Source of the DNA: Hyphomicrobiales bacterium
GTDB lineage: Bacteria; Pseudomonadota; Alphaproteobacteria; Rhizobiales; JAJFHR01
Direction: 5' to 3'
Assembly (NCBI GenBank): GCA_021775475.1
Contig: JAJFHS010000050.1
Location: 96,093 to 160,092 of the forward strand
Length of the DNA: 64,000 nucleotides
The notes under the pieces were generated by a model. It was not told the origin of the DNA. It saw nothing but the letters and a program-made list of their open reading frames with translations, and searched no databases. The translations under genes and the position numbers were made by a program. Positions 27,681-37,758 of this stretch are shown here, one piece after another (position 1 is the stretch's first letter; each line of letters starts with the position of its first letter).

Positions 27681-29375
27681 ATGCAGTATATTTTTTCGTA
27701 CCTTTTAGCACTCCGAAGTCTGGTTAGCGCCTTGACGCTGATACTCCTGATATCAGCAAGTGCAAACGCGCAAACCTTGACCGCTGAGGAGCAGGCGGCG
27801 ACAGAGCAAAAGGCCAAAGTGATCGAGGCTTCAATCAAAGCCATCGGCAATATTCTTGATGCTCAAAAAGCCAAACAGAAAATCATCAAAGACCTGCGAA
27901 GGGCCATCGATAAGGCGCAGACAGATGTCGACAAAAAACAGATTGGTGAAGAGTTAAAAGTTCAAAATGCAGAATTGGCGCAGCTGCGCGATCAGGTGAT
28001 TATCCTTGCCACCGGTGTTTCACAAACCGATATTGATCCGGTCAATGAGGGCTTTAATCTGCAAAAAGAACTGGAATTGCTGATACGGCCTTTTGTCTGG
28101 ATTTTAAAATCAGCGACCGAGAATGCCCGTCAGATCGAATATCTTAAACGCACGCTGCTGGCCGCCACCAAACAGCAACAAACTGCAGCTGACGCAATCG
28201 AGCGAATTCAACTGATCATTGACAAAGTCCCTAAAGATAAGCGCGTCGCCAAACAACTGCATACAATTCTTCAAGACTGGAAGGACCGTCAACTTACAGC
28301 AAAGGACAAGGCAACGACAGCTGAGCAGCAATTGCAGTCGCGATTGTCAAAACGCGTTGATGCGGGCGATACCACCAAGCAGGCGTTTACGTCGTTTTTC
28401 AACGACCGCGGCCGCAATCTGATTTATGGAATTTTGGGGTTTTCGGCCGTTCTGGTTGTCATGCGCCTGCTGCGCCGAATTATTCTGTCTTCAATCGGTG
28501 CGCCCAGAAACAGAACCTTCCCGGTGCGAGTGGGTGCATTGATTTTTGACCTTGCCACAGCCGCCACAGCCTTTGGCACCACCATTGCCATCTTCAATAG
28601 TTACAATGACTGGCTCTTGACCGGTTTTATGTTGCTGCTTTTTATAGCGATTGGCTGGATCACTCTCAAATCACTTCCAAACCTGCTTGAGCAGGTAACC
28701 TTGTTGCTCAATCTTGGTGCCGTGCAGGAAGGTGAGCGCCTGGTGATCAATGGCGTTCCCTGGCGCGTTGCCAAGCTTGATCTTTATACGTCCCTTGTTA
28801 ATCCGTCGCTCAGAGGCGGCTCGTTCACGGTTCCGGTACGTGAATTAAAAGGCCAGCACTCGCGCTTAGTTGATGACAAGGAAAAATGGTTTCCGTCCGA
28901 AGAAGGCGACTGGGTCGTTCTCGATAACGGCCTGTGGGCAGAAGTTGTTTTGCAAAGCCCCGAAGCTGTTCAATTGCGCGAAGAAGGCGGCGCCATTTTT
29001 TATTATACCGTTCAAAGTTTCCTTGATCAAAATCCCAAGAACGTCTCCACCGATTATCGCGTCACCATCGAGTTCGGCATTGATTATTCCCATCAGGCCA
29101 TTGCTGCTGACGAGATACCAAAAATCCTGCGCGAGTATATCGAATGTGAAATTTGTAAAATGGTTGATCCTGAAAAGATTCTGGGGGTCTATGTGACCCT
29201 GTTTCGTGCCGGTGCGTCTTCACTTGATTATGAAATTGAAGTGGATGTGGGTGAGGGTATGGGCCATCTTTATGAGCCCATTGAACATGGCCTTGCCCGC
29301 TTTGCAGTGCAATGCTGCACAAAAAACGGCTGGACCATCCCGTTCCCGCAATTGACGCTGCATCGGGGTGACTAG
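27681..29375 (+). CDS. MscS-like mechanosensitive channel protein
   Basis: 564 residues. A signal peptide (about 1-28, ending SANA) is followed by a long helical, Lys/Gln/Ala-rich periplasmic region with coiled-coil character (about 30-235). Membrane segments lie at about 250-268, 290-310 and 315-335, and the last runs into the MscS-type pore and beta domain LLNLGAVQEGERLVINGVPWRV. The C-terminal vestibule includes VTIEFGIDYSHQA. The pore helix is less canonical than in E. coli MscS, so gating properties are uncertain. ATG at 27681 is preferred over TTG at 27678. Confidence 0.78.
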   Translation: MQYIFSYLLALRSLVSALTLILLISASANAQTLTAEEQAATEQKAKVIEASIKAIGNILDAQKAKQKIIKDLRRAIDKAQTDVDKKQIGEELKVQNAELAQLRDQVIILATGVSQTDIDPVNEGFNLQKELELLIRPFVWILKSATENARQIEYLKRTLLAATKQQQTAADAIERIQLIIDKVPKDKRVAKQLHTILQDWKDRQLTAKDKATTAEQQLQSRLSKRVDAGDTTKQAFTSFFNDRGRNLIYGILGFSAVLVVMRLLRRIILSSIGAPRNRTFPVRVGALIFDLATAATAFGTTIAIFNSYNDWLLTGFMLLLFIAIGWITLKSLPNLLEQVTLLLNLGAVQEGERLVINGVPWRVAKLDLYTSLVNPSLRGGSFTVPVRELKGQHSRLVDDKEKWFPSEEGDWVVLDNGLWAEVVLQSPEAVQLREEGGAIFYYTVQSFLDQNPKNVSTDYRVTIEFGIDYSHQAIAADEIPKILREYIECEICKMVDPEKILGVYVTLFRAGASSLDYEIEVDVGEGMGHLYEPIEHGLARFAVQCCTKNGWTIPFPQLTLHRGD

Positions 29376-29403
29376 GTTGGAGTATGTCGAGTTCAAACAA
29401 ACT

Positions 29404-29539
29404 CACCTTTTTCATCATCCTCGGGCTTGACCCGGGGATCCATTCCTCAGTTCCCTCGACTAAAACGCAGTATCGTTGTTTTCGACAAGTTCAACGCTAT
29501 GGATCCTCGGGTCAAGCCCGAGGATGATGAAAAAGGGTG
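29404..29539 (+). repeat. Dispersed palindromic repeat R5
   Basis: About 136 bases with extended outer arms CACCTTTTTCATCATCC and GGATGATGAAAAAGGGTG, differing by one inserted base. The middle begins TCCTCAGTTC and ends CAACGCTATGG. The head is changed from GTCATCC to ATCATCC on both sides, a compensating pair that keeps the stem. It lies between convergent genes. Confidence 0.9.
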
Positions 29540-29618
29540 ATTCTATATCCTGATGACTTAGGGCAGGATGAAGCAAAATTAAGACCTCTGGGCATTGCCG
29601 GTGTCATTACACGGTTCT

Positions 29619-30119
29619 TTAATCCGCCTGCAACTCGGCAAAAATCTCATCCATAACAGCGTAACCACCTTCCCAGCCTTTGCCCATATTGTTAACGGCA
29701 TCCGTGAAGCAGGTGATTTCGGCGTCGGTGGCATCCAGCGGTTCCCATACCAGTCTTACTTTGGTTTTGCTGCCTTCATCCTCGAATGTCACAGTCGTCA
29801 ATAAGATGCGCGGCCAATCGGGCATCATTGGGTTCGATGTGGTGTTCCAGTCTGAATCGGTTGTGGAGTGGTGGTGCCAGACCAGGCGTTTCAGTGGTGT
29901 TACTTCTGTGAAAACAACTTTACTGAGCATGGCGTTTTCGCCAAACTTCATTTCATTGAGCCATTCGCCGCCGGGCTTCAAGTCAAATTTATGGATGATG
30001 GTTTCAACGCCGGGCCCATACCAGCGCGCCAGCAATTCAGGGTCGGTCCAGGCGCGCCAGACCATTTCACGCGGGGCATCAAACACCCGGTCAAGTGTGT
30101 ATTGTGGTAGTTCACTCAT
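29619..30119 (-). CDS. SRPBCC (AHSA1-like) domain protein
   Basis: 166 residues, a single START/Bet v1-like ligand-binding fold of the AHSA1 type: LDRVFDAPREMVWRAWTDPELLARWYGPG near the N terminus and GKGWEGGYAVMDEI at the C terminus. Such genes usually pair with a small ArsR-type regulator, as here; the regulator's 3' end overlaps this start by eight bases. The ligand is unknown. Confidence 0.92.
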   Translation of the reverse strand: MSELPQYTLDRVFDAPREMVWRAWTDPELLARWYGPGVETIIHKFDLKPGGEWLNEMKFGENAMLSKVVFTEVTPLKRLVWHHHSTTDSDWNTTSNPMMPDWPRILLTTVTFEDEGSKTKVRLVWEPLDATDAEITCFTDAVNNMGKGWEGGYAVMDEIFAELQAD

Positions 30120-30483
30120 AATCTGCTTCTTTCCCTTTGACTTGTTTCATTTGTACAAGCATGTCATCCAGTTGATCAAAACTGGCCCCCCAAAACTGTT
30201 TAAACTCCGTCAGCCAATCGACCGCAATCGTCATGGTTTGAGCCTTCAATCGCGCCGGGCGGCGCTGCTCATCAACGTAGCGCTCAATCAGCCCCGCACG
30301 TTCAAGCACCTTTAAATGCCGTGATACCGCAGGCTGGCTCATTTCAAACGGTGCGGCAATTTCATTCACACAGGCCTGACCACCTGCAAGTTGCGATAAA
30401 ATCGCCCGGCGAGTGGGATCAGCCAGGGCGGAAAAAATCGCATCAAGATTGATTTCAGATTTTATATAACCAAGTTGTTCCAT
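30112..30483 (-). CDS. ArsR-family transcriptional regulator
   Basis: 123 residues from the ATG at 30483. The winged helix-turn-helix is plain: FSALADPTRRAILSQLAGGQ, then the recognition helix in MSQPAVSRHLKVLERAGLI near residue 50. No ArsR metal-binding cysteine pair is seen, so it probably senses something other than metal. It leads the SRPBCC gene in a two-gene operon and likely controls it, with a palindrome at its own start. Confidence 0.92.
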   Translation of the reverse strand: MEQLGYIKSEINLDAIFSALADPTRRAILSQLAGGQACVNEIAAPFEMSQPAVSRHLKVLERAGLIERYVDEQRRPARLKAQTMTIAVDWLTEFKQFWGASFDQLDDMLVQMKQVKGKEADYE

Positions 30484-30497
30484 AACGTAAAAGTTAT
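30482..30497 (-). promoter_or_regulatory. Inverted repeat at the arsR-type start
   Basis: ATAAC and GTTAT form a perfect five-base inverted repeat six bases apart, overlapping the regulator's start codon, within an AT-rich stretch that also repeats TATATAA. The position suits autorepression. Pattern only. Confidence 0.35.
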
Positions 30498-30602
30498 ATA
30501 AGTGTAATGACTGTGTCAACTGATTTTGAAGTGTTGTATGAGCTGCGGTTACATGCTTCAAAGAAAGGGCAATTTTGAACCCGTGGGAAATACAAAACAG
30601 CC

Positions 30603-31340
30603 ATGTTGAAATTATCTGTTGCGTTGAGTTTTCTAATTGTCACTGGGTTTGGTCCGGTGGCTTATGCTGGTGACGGTGCGCAAGCAGCCGTGCCGGTGCC
30701 TCGCTCCAGACCATCTGTAGAAACTGTGCAACAAAGCGTGCCGCAACCCTTGCCGGGTGAAGAAGCGGAAGTTGATGGTGAATTCAAAAGCTGTGTCGAG
30801 GCACTAAATAGCTTTGGCGTCGGGTTCGCAGTAGAAAACCCGATTGTCACCGCAAGCCAATGTCAGGTACCCGATGCCGTGCGGCTGATGTCGGTTGGTT
30901 CAACCGAGGGTGTCATTACCCTGCCTGCCAACCCCGTTCTTAATTGCGACTATGCCTTGCGGTTATCGATTTGGCTGTCTGATGTGGCCGCACCTGTGGT
31001 TAAAAGTTTTGCCCAAAGCCCTCTTGTTTCCGTGGCCACCGGTCCTGGCTACCAATGCCGCAACCGCAACAACCAGAAATCCGGCAAAATCAGTGAGCAT
31101 GCTTTTGGCAACGCCATTGATATTACCTCCTTTGGTCTGGCCTCGGGCAAGACTGTCAGGGTTTCTTCCGTTCTGGATGGTCCGCCACCCCAGATCCGAA
31201 TGTTAATGGCATTGCGTATTTCATCATGCGGATACTTTACAACCGTGCTGGGACCGGGATCGAACGAGGCGCACAAGGCTCATTTTCATCTCGATTTTGC
31301 CAAACGCGGCAAAGGGTGGAATTATCGCATCTGTGAATAA
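30603..31340 (+). CDS. Extensin-like periplasmic peptidase-fold protein
   Basis: 245 residues with a signal peptide (about 1-22, ending VAYAG) and a proline-rich linker. The extensin-like C-terminal domain has the pattern GPGYQCRNRNNQK, KISEHAFGNAIDI (His and Asp like the M15 D-Ala-D-Ala peptidases) and KAHFHLDFAKRGKG near the end. Wall peptide cleavage is inferred from the fold. Cysteines at the expected places support an oxidising periplasmic location. Confidence 0.88.
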   Translation: MLKLSVALSFLIVTGFGPVAYAGDGAQAAVPVPRSRPSVETVQQSVPQPLPGEEAEVDGEFKSCVEALNSFGVGFAVENPIVTASQCQVPDAVRLMSVGSTEGVITLPANPVLNCDYALRLSIWLSDVAAPVVKSFAQSPLVSVATGPGYQCRNRNNQKSGKISEHAFGNAIDITSFGLASGKTVRVSSVLDGPPPQIRMLMALRISSCGYFTTVLGPGSNEAHKAHFHLDFAKRGKGWNYRICE

Positions 31341-31414
31341 GCTGATTTGATTTTTCTTTCCTTGTTTTTGATTTGCCGCCATGATGGCGACAATCTTTAA
31401 CCGGAGCCTTTTAT

Positions 31415-33190
31415 ATGTCTGTTGATTTTGGTCAATCGTGGCCGCAGCGTTTGCAGATTATCTCCGGGTTGATTCTCTTTACATTCGTCCTTTTTCACTT
31501 CCTTAATCACGCTCTGGGGCTGATCTCGCTGGACTTGATGTTATCTTTCCAGGAGTTTCGTCAGTTTTTTACCCGCTCGATTTTGGGTTCGATAATTCTG
31601 GGTGCAGCCCTGCTCACTCATATGGGGCTGGTGCTATATCGGCTGGCCATGCGTTCCACACTGAAGCTGCCACTTTGGGACTGGACCCGTATCCTGTTGG
31701 GACTGTCGATACCTGTTTTATTGATCCCCCATATCGCTAATACCCGTGGTGCAAATCTGCTCAAAGGCATCAACGATGATTACCTGTATGTGCTGCCCAA
31801 TATCTGGCCGGACCTGAGTTGGGATCAATCGATTTTACTGCTGATCGTCTGGATCCACGCTACCATCGGGTTGCATTACTGGCTGCGTGTCAATAACTGG
31901 TACAGGCGGGCATTTATGCCGTTGTTTGCTCTTGCTGTTACTATTCCCATTTTGGCGATTGCAGGTTTCAGCGTAGCTGGACCGGCGGCCAAGGAAAGGG
32001 TCATAGCCAATTTTGTAGCCGAGCTACAGGCGCAGGCAAAAGCCAAGACTGAAGCTGAAACTGCCACAAAAGCACCAACTCCGAAACCTTATGGTGCCGT
32101 TGAAGTCAACGCAACAGATGCGGGTAGCGTCCCGGAGCAAAGCTGGTTTGAAACTCTGACAACGGAAATGCTGGTAGATCACGGTAAACTAATTTTTTAC
32201 ATTTTCCTGTTCAGCACATTAAGTGTTTTCGGGGTGAGATTTTTAATCAGAAAAATCGGAGAACACATTGAAATAGATTATAAATCCGTTCGAAAACTGC
32301 GCATTCCAAAAGGCCCGACATTGCTTGAAATAAGCCGGTCAAACAACATCCCCCATGCCTCTCAATGCGGAGGGCGCGCGCGCTGTTCCACCTGCCGGGT
32401 GCGCATCCTTTCCGGTGCCGAGGGACTGGCTCAACCGGGAAAAGATGAAGCAGCAACCCTTGCCCGCATCAAAGCTGCACCGGACGTGCGGCTGGCCTGT
32501 CAGATACGCCCCGAAAAAAATCTCGATCTGGTGCAACTGGTGTGGCCAAAAACTGACATGCAGACGGCTGACGCAAATTCTGAAGAAGATGAAGGAGTTG
32601 AACGCAACGTCGCTGTTATGTTTGTTGACGTGCGCGGCTTTACCAAAATGAGTGCGGAAAAACTTCCCTACGACGTCGTATTTATTCTCAATGCGCTGTT
32701 TGAAGCTTTTGGTGAAGCGATAAAGCAGGAAGATGGCTGGATCGATAAATACCTTGGTGACGGTCTAATGATAATCTTTGGCCGCAACGAAGGACCCGCG
32801 GCGGGCATGCGCCATGCTTTGGTGGCGGCAGCTAAAATTGACCTGGTGCTGGAGCAGGTCAACAAGACAATTGCCAGCGAACTTGATGCACCTTTGAAAA
32901 TTGGCATCGGCCTTCATGCTGGTCCCCTGGTGATGGGGCGTATCGGTCATCGCGACAGCGCTAGCCTCACGGTTATCGGAACAACGGTAAACACTGCCGC
33001 CAGACTGGAAGCCATGACCAAGGAAAAAGGCGTGCAAATGATCCTGACGCAGGAAGCTGCACAAATTGCCGGTCTTAAAAGCGACGAATTTGAGGCTGAA
33101 GAAGTTGATGTTCGTGGTATCCCCGAACCGGTGGCAATTTTGAGCGTTAGACGTGCCCGCGATGCAGCCCATGTTCAAGAACCTGCATAA
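31415..33190 (+). CDS. Membrane adenylate cyclase with di-heme-type anchor and [2Fe-2S] domain
   Basis: 591 residues. Six membrane segments (about 15-37, 55-77, 92-108, 138-155, 166-188, 253-272) carry histidines 28, 32, 69, 106, 148 and 154, in the manner of succinate dehydrogenase cytochrome b heme ligands. A ferredoxin domain follows with SQCGGRARCSTCRV and a later Cys in RLACQ. The C-terminal class III cyclase has FVDVRGFTKMS and KYLGDGLMIIFG with both metal aspartates. The arrangement resembles CyaC of Sinorhizobium meliloti, described as a redox-regulated, quinone-responsive cyclase, so cAMP output tuned by the quinone pool or iron-sulfur state is likely. Confidence 0.87.
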   Translation: MSVDFGQSWPQRLQIISGLILFTFVLFHFLNHALGLISLDLMLSFQEFRQFFTRSILGSIILGAALLTHMGLVLYRLAMRSTLKLPLWDWTRILLGLSIPVLLIPHIANTRGANLLKGINDDYLYVLPNIWPDLSWDQSILLLIVWIHATIGLHYWLRVNNWYRRAFMPLFALAVTIPILAIAGFSVAGPAAKERVIANFVAELQAQAKAKTEAETATKAPTPKPYGAVEVNATDAGSVPEQSWFETLTTEMLVDHGKLIFYIFLFSTLSVFGVRFLIRKIGEHIEIDYKSVRKLRIPKGPTLLEISRSNNIPHASQCGGRARCSTCRVRILSGAEGLAQPGKDEAATLARIKAAPDVRLACQIRPEKNLDLVQLVWPKTDMQTADANSEEDEGVERNVAVMFVDVRGFTKMSAEKLPYDVVFILNALFEAFGEAIKQEDGWIDKYLGDGLMIIFGRNEGPAAGMRHALVAAAKIDLVLEQVNKTIASELDAPLKIGIGLHAGPLVMGRIGHRDSASLTVIGTTVNTAARLEAMTKEKGVQMILTQEAAQIAGLKSDEFEAEEVDVRGIPEPVAILSVRRARDAAHVQEPA

Positions 33191-33217
33191 TCCACATATA
33201 AGATTAAGGAGAAAACT

Positions 33218-33910
33218 ATGAAAATCACCTGGTTGGGACATTCAGCATTCAGGATCGAGGCGGGCGAAAGCGTCATCCTGATCGATCCGTTTTTAACATC
33301 AAACCCCTCTTTTAATGGATCCTACGAAGATGTTATCGCCGGATGCACCCACGTGGTGCTGAGCCATGGTCACGATGACCACATCGGCGATACAGTTGAT
33401 ATCTGTAAGAAAACTGGTGCCAAACTTGTTGCCATTTTTGAGATTTGCATGTTTTTGAACGCGCGTGGTGTTGAAAATATTGACCCCGCCAACACCGGCG
33501 GCTGTCTGGTGCAGGATGATTTTTCCGTCACCTTTTGCCAGGCCCTGCATTCTTCAGGCACGGTTGTAAACGATGCATCAGTCTATCTTGGCAACCCCTG
33601 TGGGCTGGTAATCAAAACCAGTGAAGGAAAAACATTGTATCACATGGGAGACACAGATATTTTTGGTGACATGGCGCTGATCAATGAGATGCATGTCCCC
33701 GATATTGGCATTGTGCCCATTGGCGACCGCTTTACCATGGGCGCAAAATCAGCAGCGCTGGCCTGTAAACGCTATTTCAGTTTTTCCACGGTCTTTCCCT
33801 GTCATTATGCTACGTTTGAAATGCTTGATCAAACTGCCGATGCATTTGTTGCTGAAATGGCTGGCCATAATGTGGTGGTGCCACAGGTAGGAGAGAGTGT
33901 CGAAGTTTAA
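33218..33910 (+). CDS. Metallo-beta-lactamase-fold hydrolase (UPF0173 type)
   Basis: 230 residues matching the small metal-dependent hydrolase family UPF0173: KITWLGHSAFRIE at the start, the zinc motif LSHGHDDHIGD near residue 47, HMGDTDIFGD near 143 and FPCHYATFEM near 191. No substrate is known. An AAGGAG sequence precedes the ATG, 27 bases after the cyclase stop, so they may be co-transcribed. Confidence 0.9.
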   Translation: MKITWLGHSAFRIEAGESVILIDPFLTSNPSFNGSYEDVIAGCTHVVLSHGHDDHIGDTVDICKKTGAKLVAIFEICMFLNARGVENIDPANTGGCLVQDDFSVTFCQALHSSGTVVNDASVYLGNPCGLVIKTSEGKTLYHMGDTDIFGDMALINEMHVPDIGIVPIGDRFTMGAKSAALACKRYFSFSTVFPCHYATFEMLDQTADAFVAEMAGHNVVVPQVGESVEV

Positions 33911-33940
33911 AATGTGTTGTGAAATTACTCTCAGGAAAAA

Positions 33941-36199
33941 ATGTCTGTATCCGGTAAAAAACCCGCCACTATAAAACTTGTGTCTGATGCAAGCGGTAAT
34001 TCACCTGCCACCCCTGGCGATGTGACCGGTAATGTTGTGTCAATCGGGTTTGAAGATCCAAAACGGTATTTTAATCGTGAGATTTCATGGCTGGATTTCA
34101 ACTTCCGGGTGCTGGAAGAAGCAGGCAACGAAAAACATCCTTTGCTTGAAAGATTGCGGTTTTTGTCGATTTCAGCCGACAATCTCGATGAATTTTTCAT
34201 GGTGCGTGTGGCCGGTCTCAAAGGCCAGATGCGCGCAGGCATTTCTGAAGTCTCACAAGATGGCCTCACCGTTGCCCAGCAGCTGGAGCAGATTAATGCG
34301 TCCGTCAGTGAACTGACCGCGGCGCAAAGCCGGTGCTGGTCAGACATCCGTGCCCGCCTCTGCAGTGCCGGTATGGCCCTGGTCGAAACCGATGATTTGA
34401 GTGCGCAAGAACTCAAATGGCTGGAAGTGTATTTTCTGGAACAATTGTTTCCGGTCCTGACACCGTTGGCAATAGACCCAGTTCATCCGTTTCCTTTTAT
34501 AGCCAACAAGGATTTTTCACTTGTTTTGAAGCTGAAACGCAAAGGTGATGGCAAGGTCATGAATGCGTTGTTGCCCATTCCCCATCAGGTCGGCCGGTTT
34601 GTCAGGTTGCCAGCGTCAGGTCAGACGCGCGCAAGCGATACCGGTACTGGATTAAAAATCCGCTTTATCATGCTGGAACAGGTTTTGGCTCTGTTTATTC
34701 AAAAGCTGTTTCCGCGTTATCGCATTGTTGCTAAAGGCTCGTTTCGCCTGTTGCGTGACAGTGACATTGAAATTGAAGATGAAGCCGAAGACCTTGTCCG
34801 CTTTTTCGAAACAGCCCTTAAACGCCGCCGCTTGGGGCGTGTTATCCGGTTGGAAGTTGATAGCTCCATGGGCGCTGAATTGAAACAGTTCATCACGTCC
34901 GAACTTGGTGTCAACGCCCGCGATCTGATTGAGGTCGGGCCGATGATCAGTTTCAGAGATCTCTCACAGCTGATTGTCAAAGATCGCAACGATCTGGTTT
35001 TTGATAAATTTACCCCACGTTTTCCCGAGCGTATCCGTCAACATGGCGGTGATTGCTTTGCCGCCATCAGGCAAAAAGACATTGTCGTCCACCATCCATA
35101 TGAAACCTTTGATGTGGTGTTGCAGTTTTTAAAACAGGCGGCCACCGACAGCGATGTTGTTGCCATAAAACAAACCCTTTACCGCACCTCCAACCAGTCC
35201 CCCATCGTTGAAACCCTGATTGAAGCGGCTGAAAGCGGCATCTCGGTTACCGCCATGGTTGAACTCAAGGCGCGATTTGATGAGGCGGCTAATCTGGAAT
35301 GGGCGCGCCGTCTGGAGCGTGCAGGCGTAAAGGTGGTTTTCGGGTTTATTGAATTGAAGACCCACGTCAAATTAAGCCAGGTTGTGCGTCGTGAAGGTGA
35401 AAAACTTGTCACTTACGTTCATCTCGGCACCGGTAATTATCACCCGGTCAATGCGCTTATATACACCGACCTGTCGTATTTTACCTGCAATCCAGCCCTC
35501 GGCCGCGATGCCGCCAGGATATTCAATTACCTCACCGGATATGCAGCACCTAAGAAGCTTGAGCGCATTGCCGTTTCTCCCATCAATACCAGAACCACCA
35601 TTTTACGCCATATTGACGAGGAGATTGCTCATGCAAAAGCCGGGCGACCGGCTCAAATCTGGGCCAAAATGAATGCGCTGGTGGATAGTGAAATCATTGA
35701 TGCCCTGTATAAAGCCAGTCAAAACGGCGTGCAGATCGACCTCATTGTCAGAGGCATTTGCTGCCTGCGCCCCGGTGTTGCCGGATTATCTGAAAACATT
35801 CGTGTCAAAAGCATCGTCGGGCGTTTTTTAGAACATTCGAGAATATCGTGTTTTGGTGCGGGTTTTGGTCTGCCTTCACCGCAGGCAAAGGTCTATATTT
35901 CGTCTGCCGACTGGATGCAGCGCAACCTCGATCGCCGGGTTGAAGCGTTGATACCGATGGAAAATGAGACGGTTCACGCCCAGGTACTTGATCAGATTAT
36001 GGTCGCCAATCTGAAGGACAATCAGCAAAGCTGGCAATTATTGCCCGATGGCACATGGCAGCGAATATCACCACACAGTGGCGAAGAAGCCTTTAACGTT
36101 CATGATTATCTTATGACCCACCCAAGCCTGTCGGGCCGCGGCCGCCCAAGGGGGCAAATCCGCCCGAACCCTGCTTTAGAACTTAAATTCAAACCATGA
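33941..36199 (+). CDS. ppk: Polyphosphate kinase 1
   Basis: 752 residues. It makes polyphosphate from ATP, reversibly. N-terminal domain has [20 protein letters not shown] and [16 protein letters not shown]; the catalytic part has [28 protein letters not shown], the phosphorylated histidine in [10 protein letters not shown] and [12 protein letters not shown]. An N-terminal extension of about 40 residues precedes the core. The TTG-started ppx follows ten bases later, forming a synthesis/degradation pair. Confidence 0.95.
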   Translation: MSVSGKKPATIKLVSDASGNSPATPGDVTGNVVSIGFEDPKRYFNREISWLDFNFRVLEEAGNEKHPLLERLRFLSISADNLDEFFMVRVAGLKGQMRAGISEVSQDGLTVAQQLEQINASVSELTAAQSRCWSDIRARLCSAGMALVETDDLSAQELKWLEVYFLEQLFPVLTPLAIDPVHPFPFIANKDFSLVLKLKRKGDGKVMNALLPIPHQVGRFVRLPASGQTRASDTGTGLKIRFIMLEQVLALFIQKLFPRYRIVAKGSFRLLRDSDIEIEDEAEDLVRFFETALKRRRLGRVIRLEVDSSMGAELKQFITSELGVNARDLIEVGPMISFRDLSQLIVKDRNDLVFDKFTPRFPERIRQHGGDCFAAIRQKDIVVHHPYETFDVVLQFLKQAATDSDVVAIKQTLYRTSNQSPIVETLIEAAESGISVTAMVELKARFDEAANLEWARRLERAGVKVVFGFIELKTHVKLSQVVRREGEKLVTYVHLGTGNYHPVNALIYTDLSYFTCNPALGRDAARIFNYLTGYAAPKKLERIAVSPINTRTTILRHIDEEIAHAKAGRPAQIWAKMNALVDSEIIDALYKASQNGVQIDLIVRGICCLRPGVAGLSENIRVKSIVGRFLEHSRISCFGAGFGLPSPQAKVYISSADWMQRNLDRRVEALIPMENETVHAQVLDQIMVANLKDNQQSWQLLPDGTWQRISPHSGEEAFNVHDYLMTHPSLSGRGRPRGQIRPNPALELKFKP

Positions 36200-36208
36200 G
36201 GTTGACGC

Positions 36209-37726
36209 TTGGATAACCGGTGGCGCTATGACGGTCGCATCGCTGATCTTGAACCGGTGTCCATTGTTGATATCGGCTCAAACTCCGTGCGCTTTGTTGC
36301 CTATGAGGGTGCCAGGCGGGCGCCGACGCCGGTATACAATGAAAAAGTGTTGTGCGGTCTGGGCCGTGGTGTTGCCACCACGGGCATGATGCAGCAATCC
36401 TCAATCGACCATGCCCTGACCACACTGTCGCGGTTTAACATATTGAACCAACACCTCGGTGTCAGGAAAACCTATGCCATTGCCACAGCTGCTGCCCGTG
36501 ATGCCAAAAACGGCCGGGCATTTATCAAAGCTGCTGCCCGCGCACTGGATACACCCATATCAGTTCTGTCTGGAAAAAAAGAAGCCAAGTATGCAGCCTA
36601 CGGGGTGATGTCGGCAATCCCCGATGCCCGCGGTGTTGCCGGTGATCTGGGCGGCGGCTCACTTGAACTGGTGCAGATAGACAATGGCAAAATAGGGGCG
36701 GGCATTACCCTGCCGCTTGGGCCTTTGTTGTTGGCCGATATCGCCGGTGGCTCCATGGCCAAAGCCGCTGAATTCATCGAGGATCAACTGGACCGGGTGG
36801 ATTTCATGCCCGATGGCGAGGCGTTTGACTTTTACGCCATTGGCGGCACCTGGCGTAATCTGGCTCGGGTTCATATGGTGGCAAACAACTACCCGTTAAA
36901 TGTTTTGAACAACTACGTCATCCCCGCTGACGAGGCCCGCGATCTCAACAAGATCATAAGCAATCAGTCTCAATCTTCTTTGCGTCAGATTGAACATGTC
37001 TCGTCCGCCCGCGCTGAGACCTTACCGCTGGGCGCAAAAGTGCTTGATGCCATACTGGCCCGCAATAACATCAAAAACCTGGTGATTTCCTCCAACGGCG
37101 TGCGCGAAGGTGTGCTTTATTCCAAATTGAGCAAAAAAGAGCGCCGTCAGGATCCGTTGCTTGCGGCGTGCGATGATCTCGCGGTTTTGCGCTCGCGTTC
37201 TTATGAGCACATGAATGAACTGGTTGCCTGGACAGATCAACTCTTCAAAAAACACGGTCTGGAAGAAAGCAAGGCTGAACGCAGGTTGCGCCATGCCGCC
37301 TGTCTCGTTGCCGACATAGGTTGGCGTGCGCATTCTGATTATCGCGGCGAACAAAGCCTCAATATTATTGCCAATGCCGCGTTTTCAAATATCGACCACG
37401 CCGGTCGCGCCTTCATTGCCTTGAGTGTGTTTCATCGCCATGGTAGTAATAAGAAAGTTCAATTAAGCCTGAGGCTGAAAGAACTGTTGGATGAACGAGC
37501 CTTGCAGCGGGTATTCATCACCAGCGCCGCCTTACGTGTGGCCTATTCACTATCCGGTGCTATGCCAGGAATTCTGCCAAAAATTTCCCTGAAAACCAAA
37601 GACGTCAGCCTTATCATGAAGGTGCCGAAAATGTTCCAGCCGTTAGTTGGCCACACCGTCGAACGTCGACTGGCAAGCTTGGCGAAGTTGCTTGATTGCA
37701 CACCGGAAATAGGGACAAAGAAATGA
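36209..37726 (+). CDS. ppx: Exopolyphosphatase (Ppx/GppA family)
   Basis: 505 residues. The actin-like ATPase-fold motifs are VDIGSNSVRFVAYE near residue 20 and GDLGGGSLELVQI near 147, with the HD-type C-terminal domain beginning near RRLRHAACLVADIGW. It releases phosphate from polyphosphate ends and may also split pppGpp. The start is a TTG at 36209 with GAGG seven bases before it. Pairing with ppk supports the polyphosphate role. Confidence 0.92.
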   Translation: MDNRWRYDGRIADLEPVSIVDIGSNSVRFVAYEGARRAPTPVYNEKVLCGLGRGVATTGMMQQSSIDHALTTLSRFNILNQHLGVRKTYAIATAAARDAKNGRAFIKAAARALDTPISVLSGKKEAKYAAYGVMSAIPDARGVAGDLGGGSLELVQIDNGKIGAGITLPLGPLLLADIAGGSMAKAAEFIEDQLDRVDFMPDGEAFDFYAIGGTWRNLARVHMVANNYPLNVLNNYVIPADEARDLNKIISNQSQSSLRQIEHVSSARAETLPLGAKVLDAILARNNIKNLVISSNGVREGVLYSKLSKKERRQDPLLAACDDLAVLRSRSYEHMNELVAWTDQLFKKHGLEESKAERRLRHAACLVADIGWRAHSDYRGEQSLNIIANAAFSNIDHAGRAFIALSVFHRHGSNKKVQLSLRLKELLDERALQRVFITSAALRVAYSLSGAMPGILPKISLKTKDVSLIMKVPKMFQPLVGHTVERRLASLAKLLDCTPEIGTKK

Positions 37727-37758
37727 AATATTTCTAATCGTTGCCTGACTTTACAATG

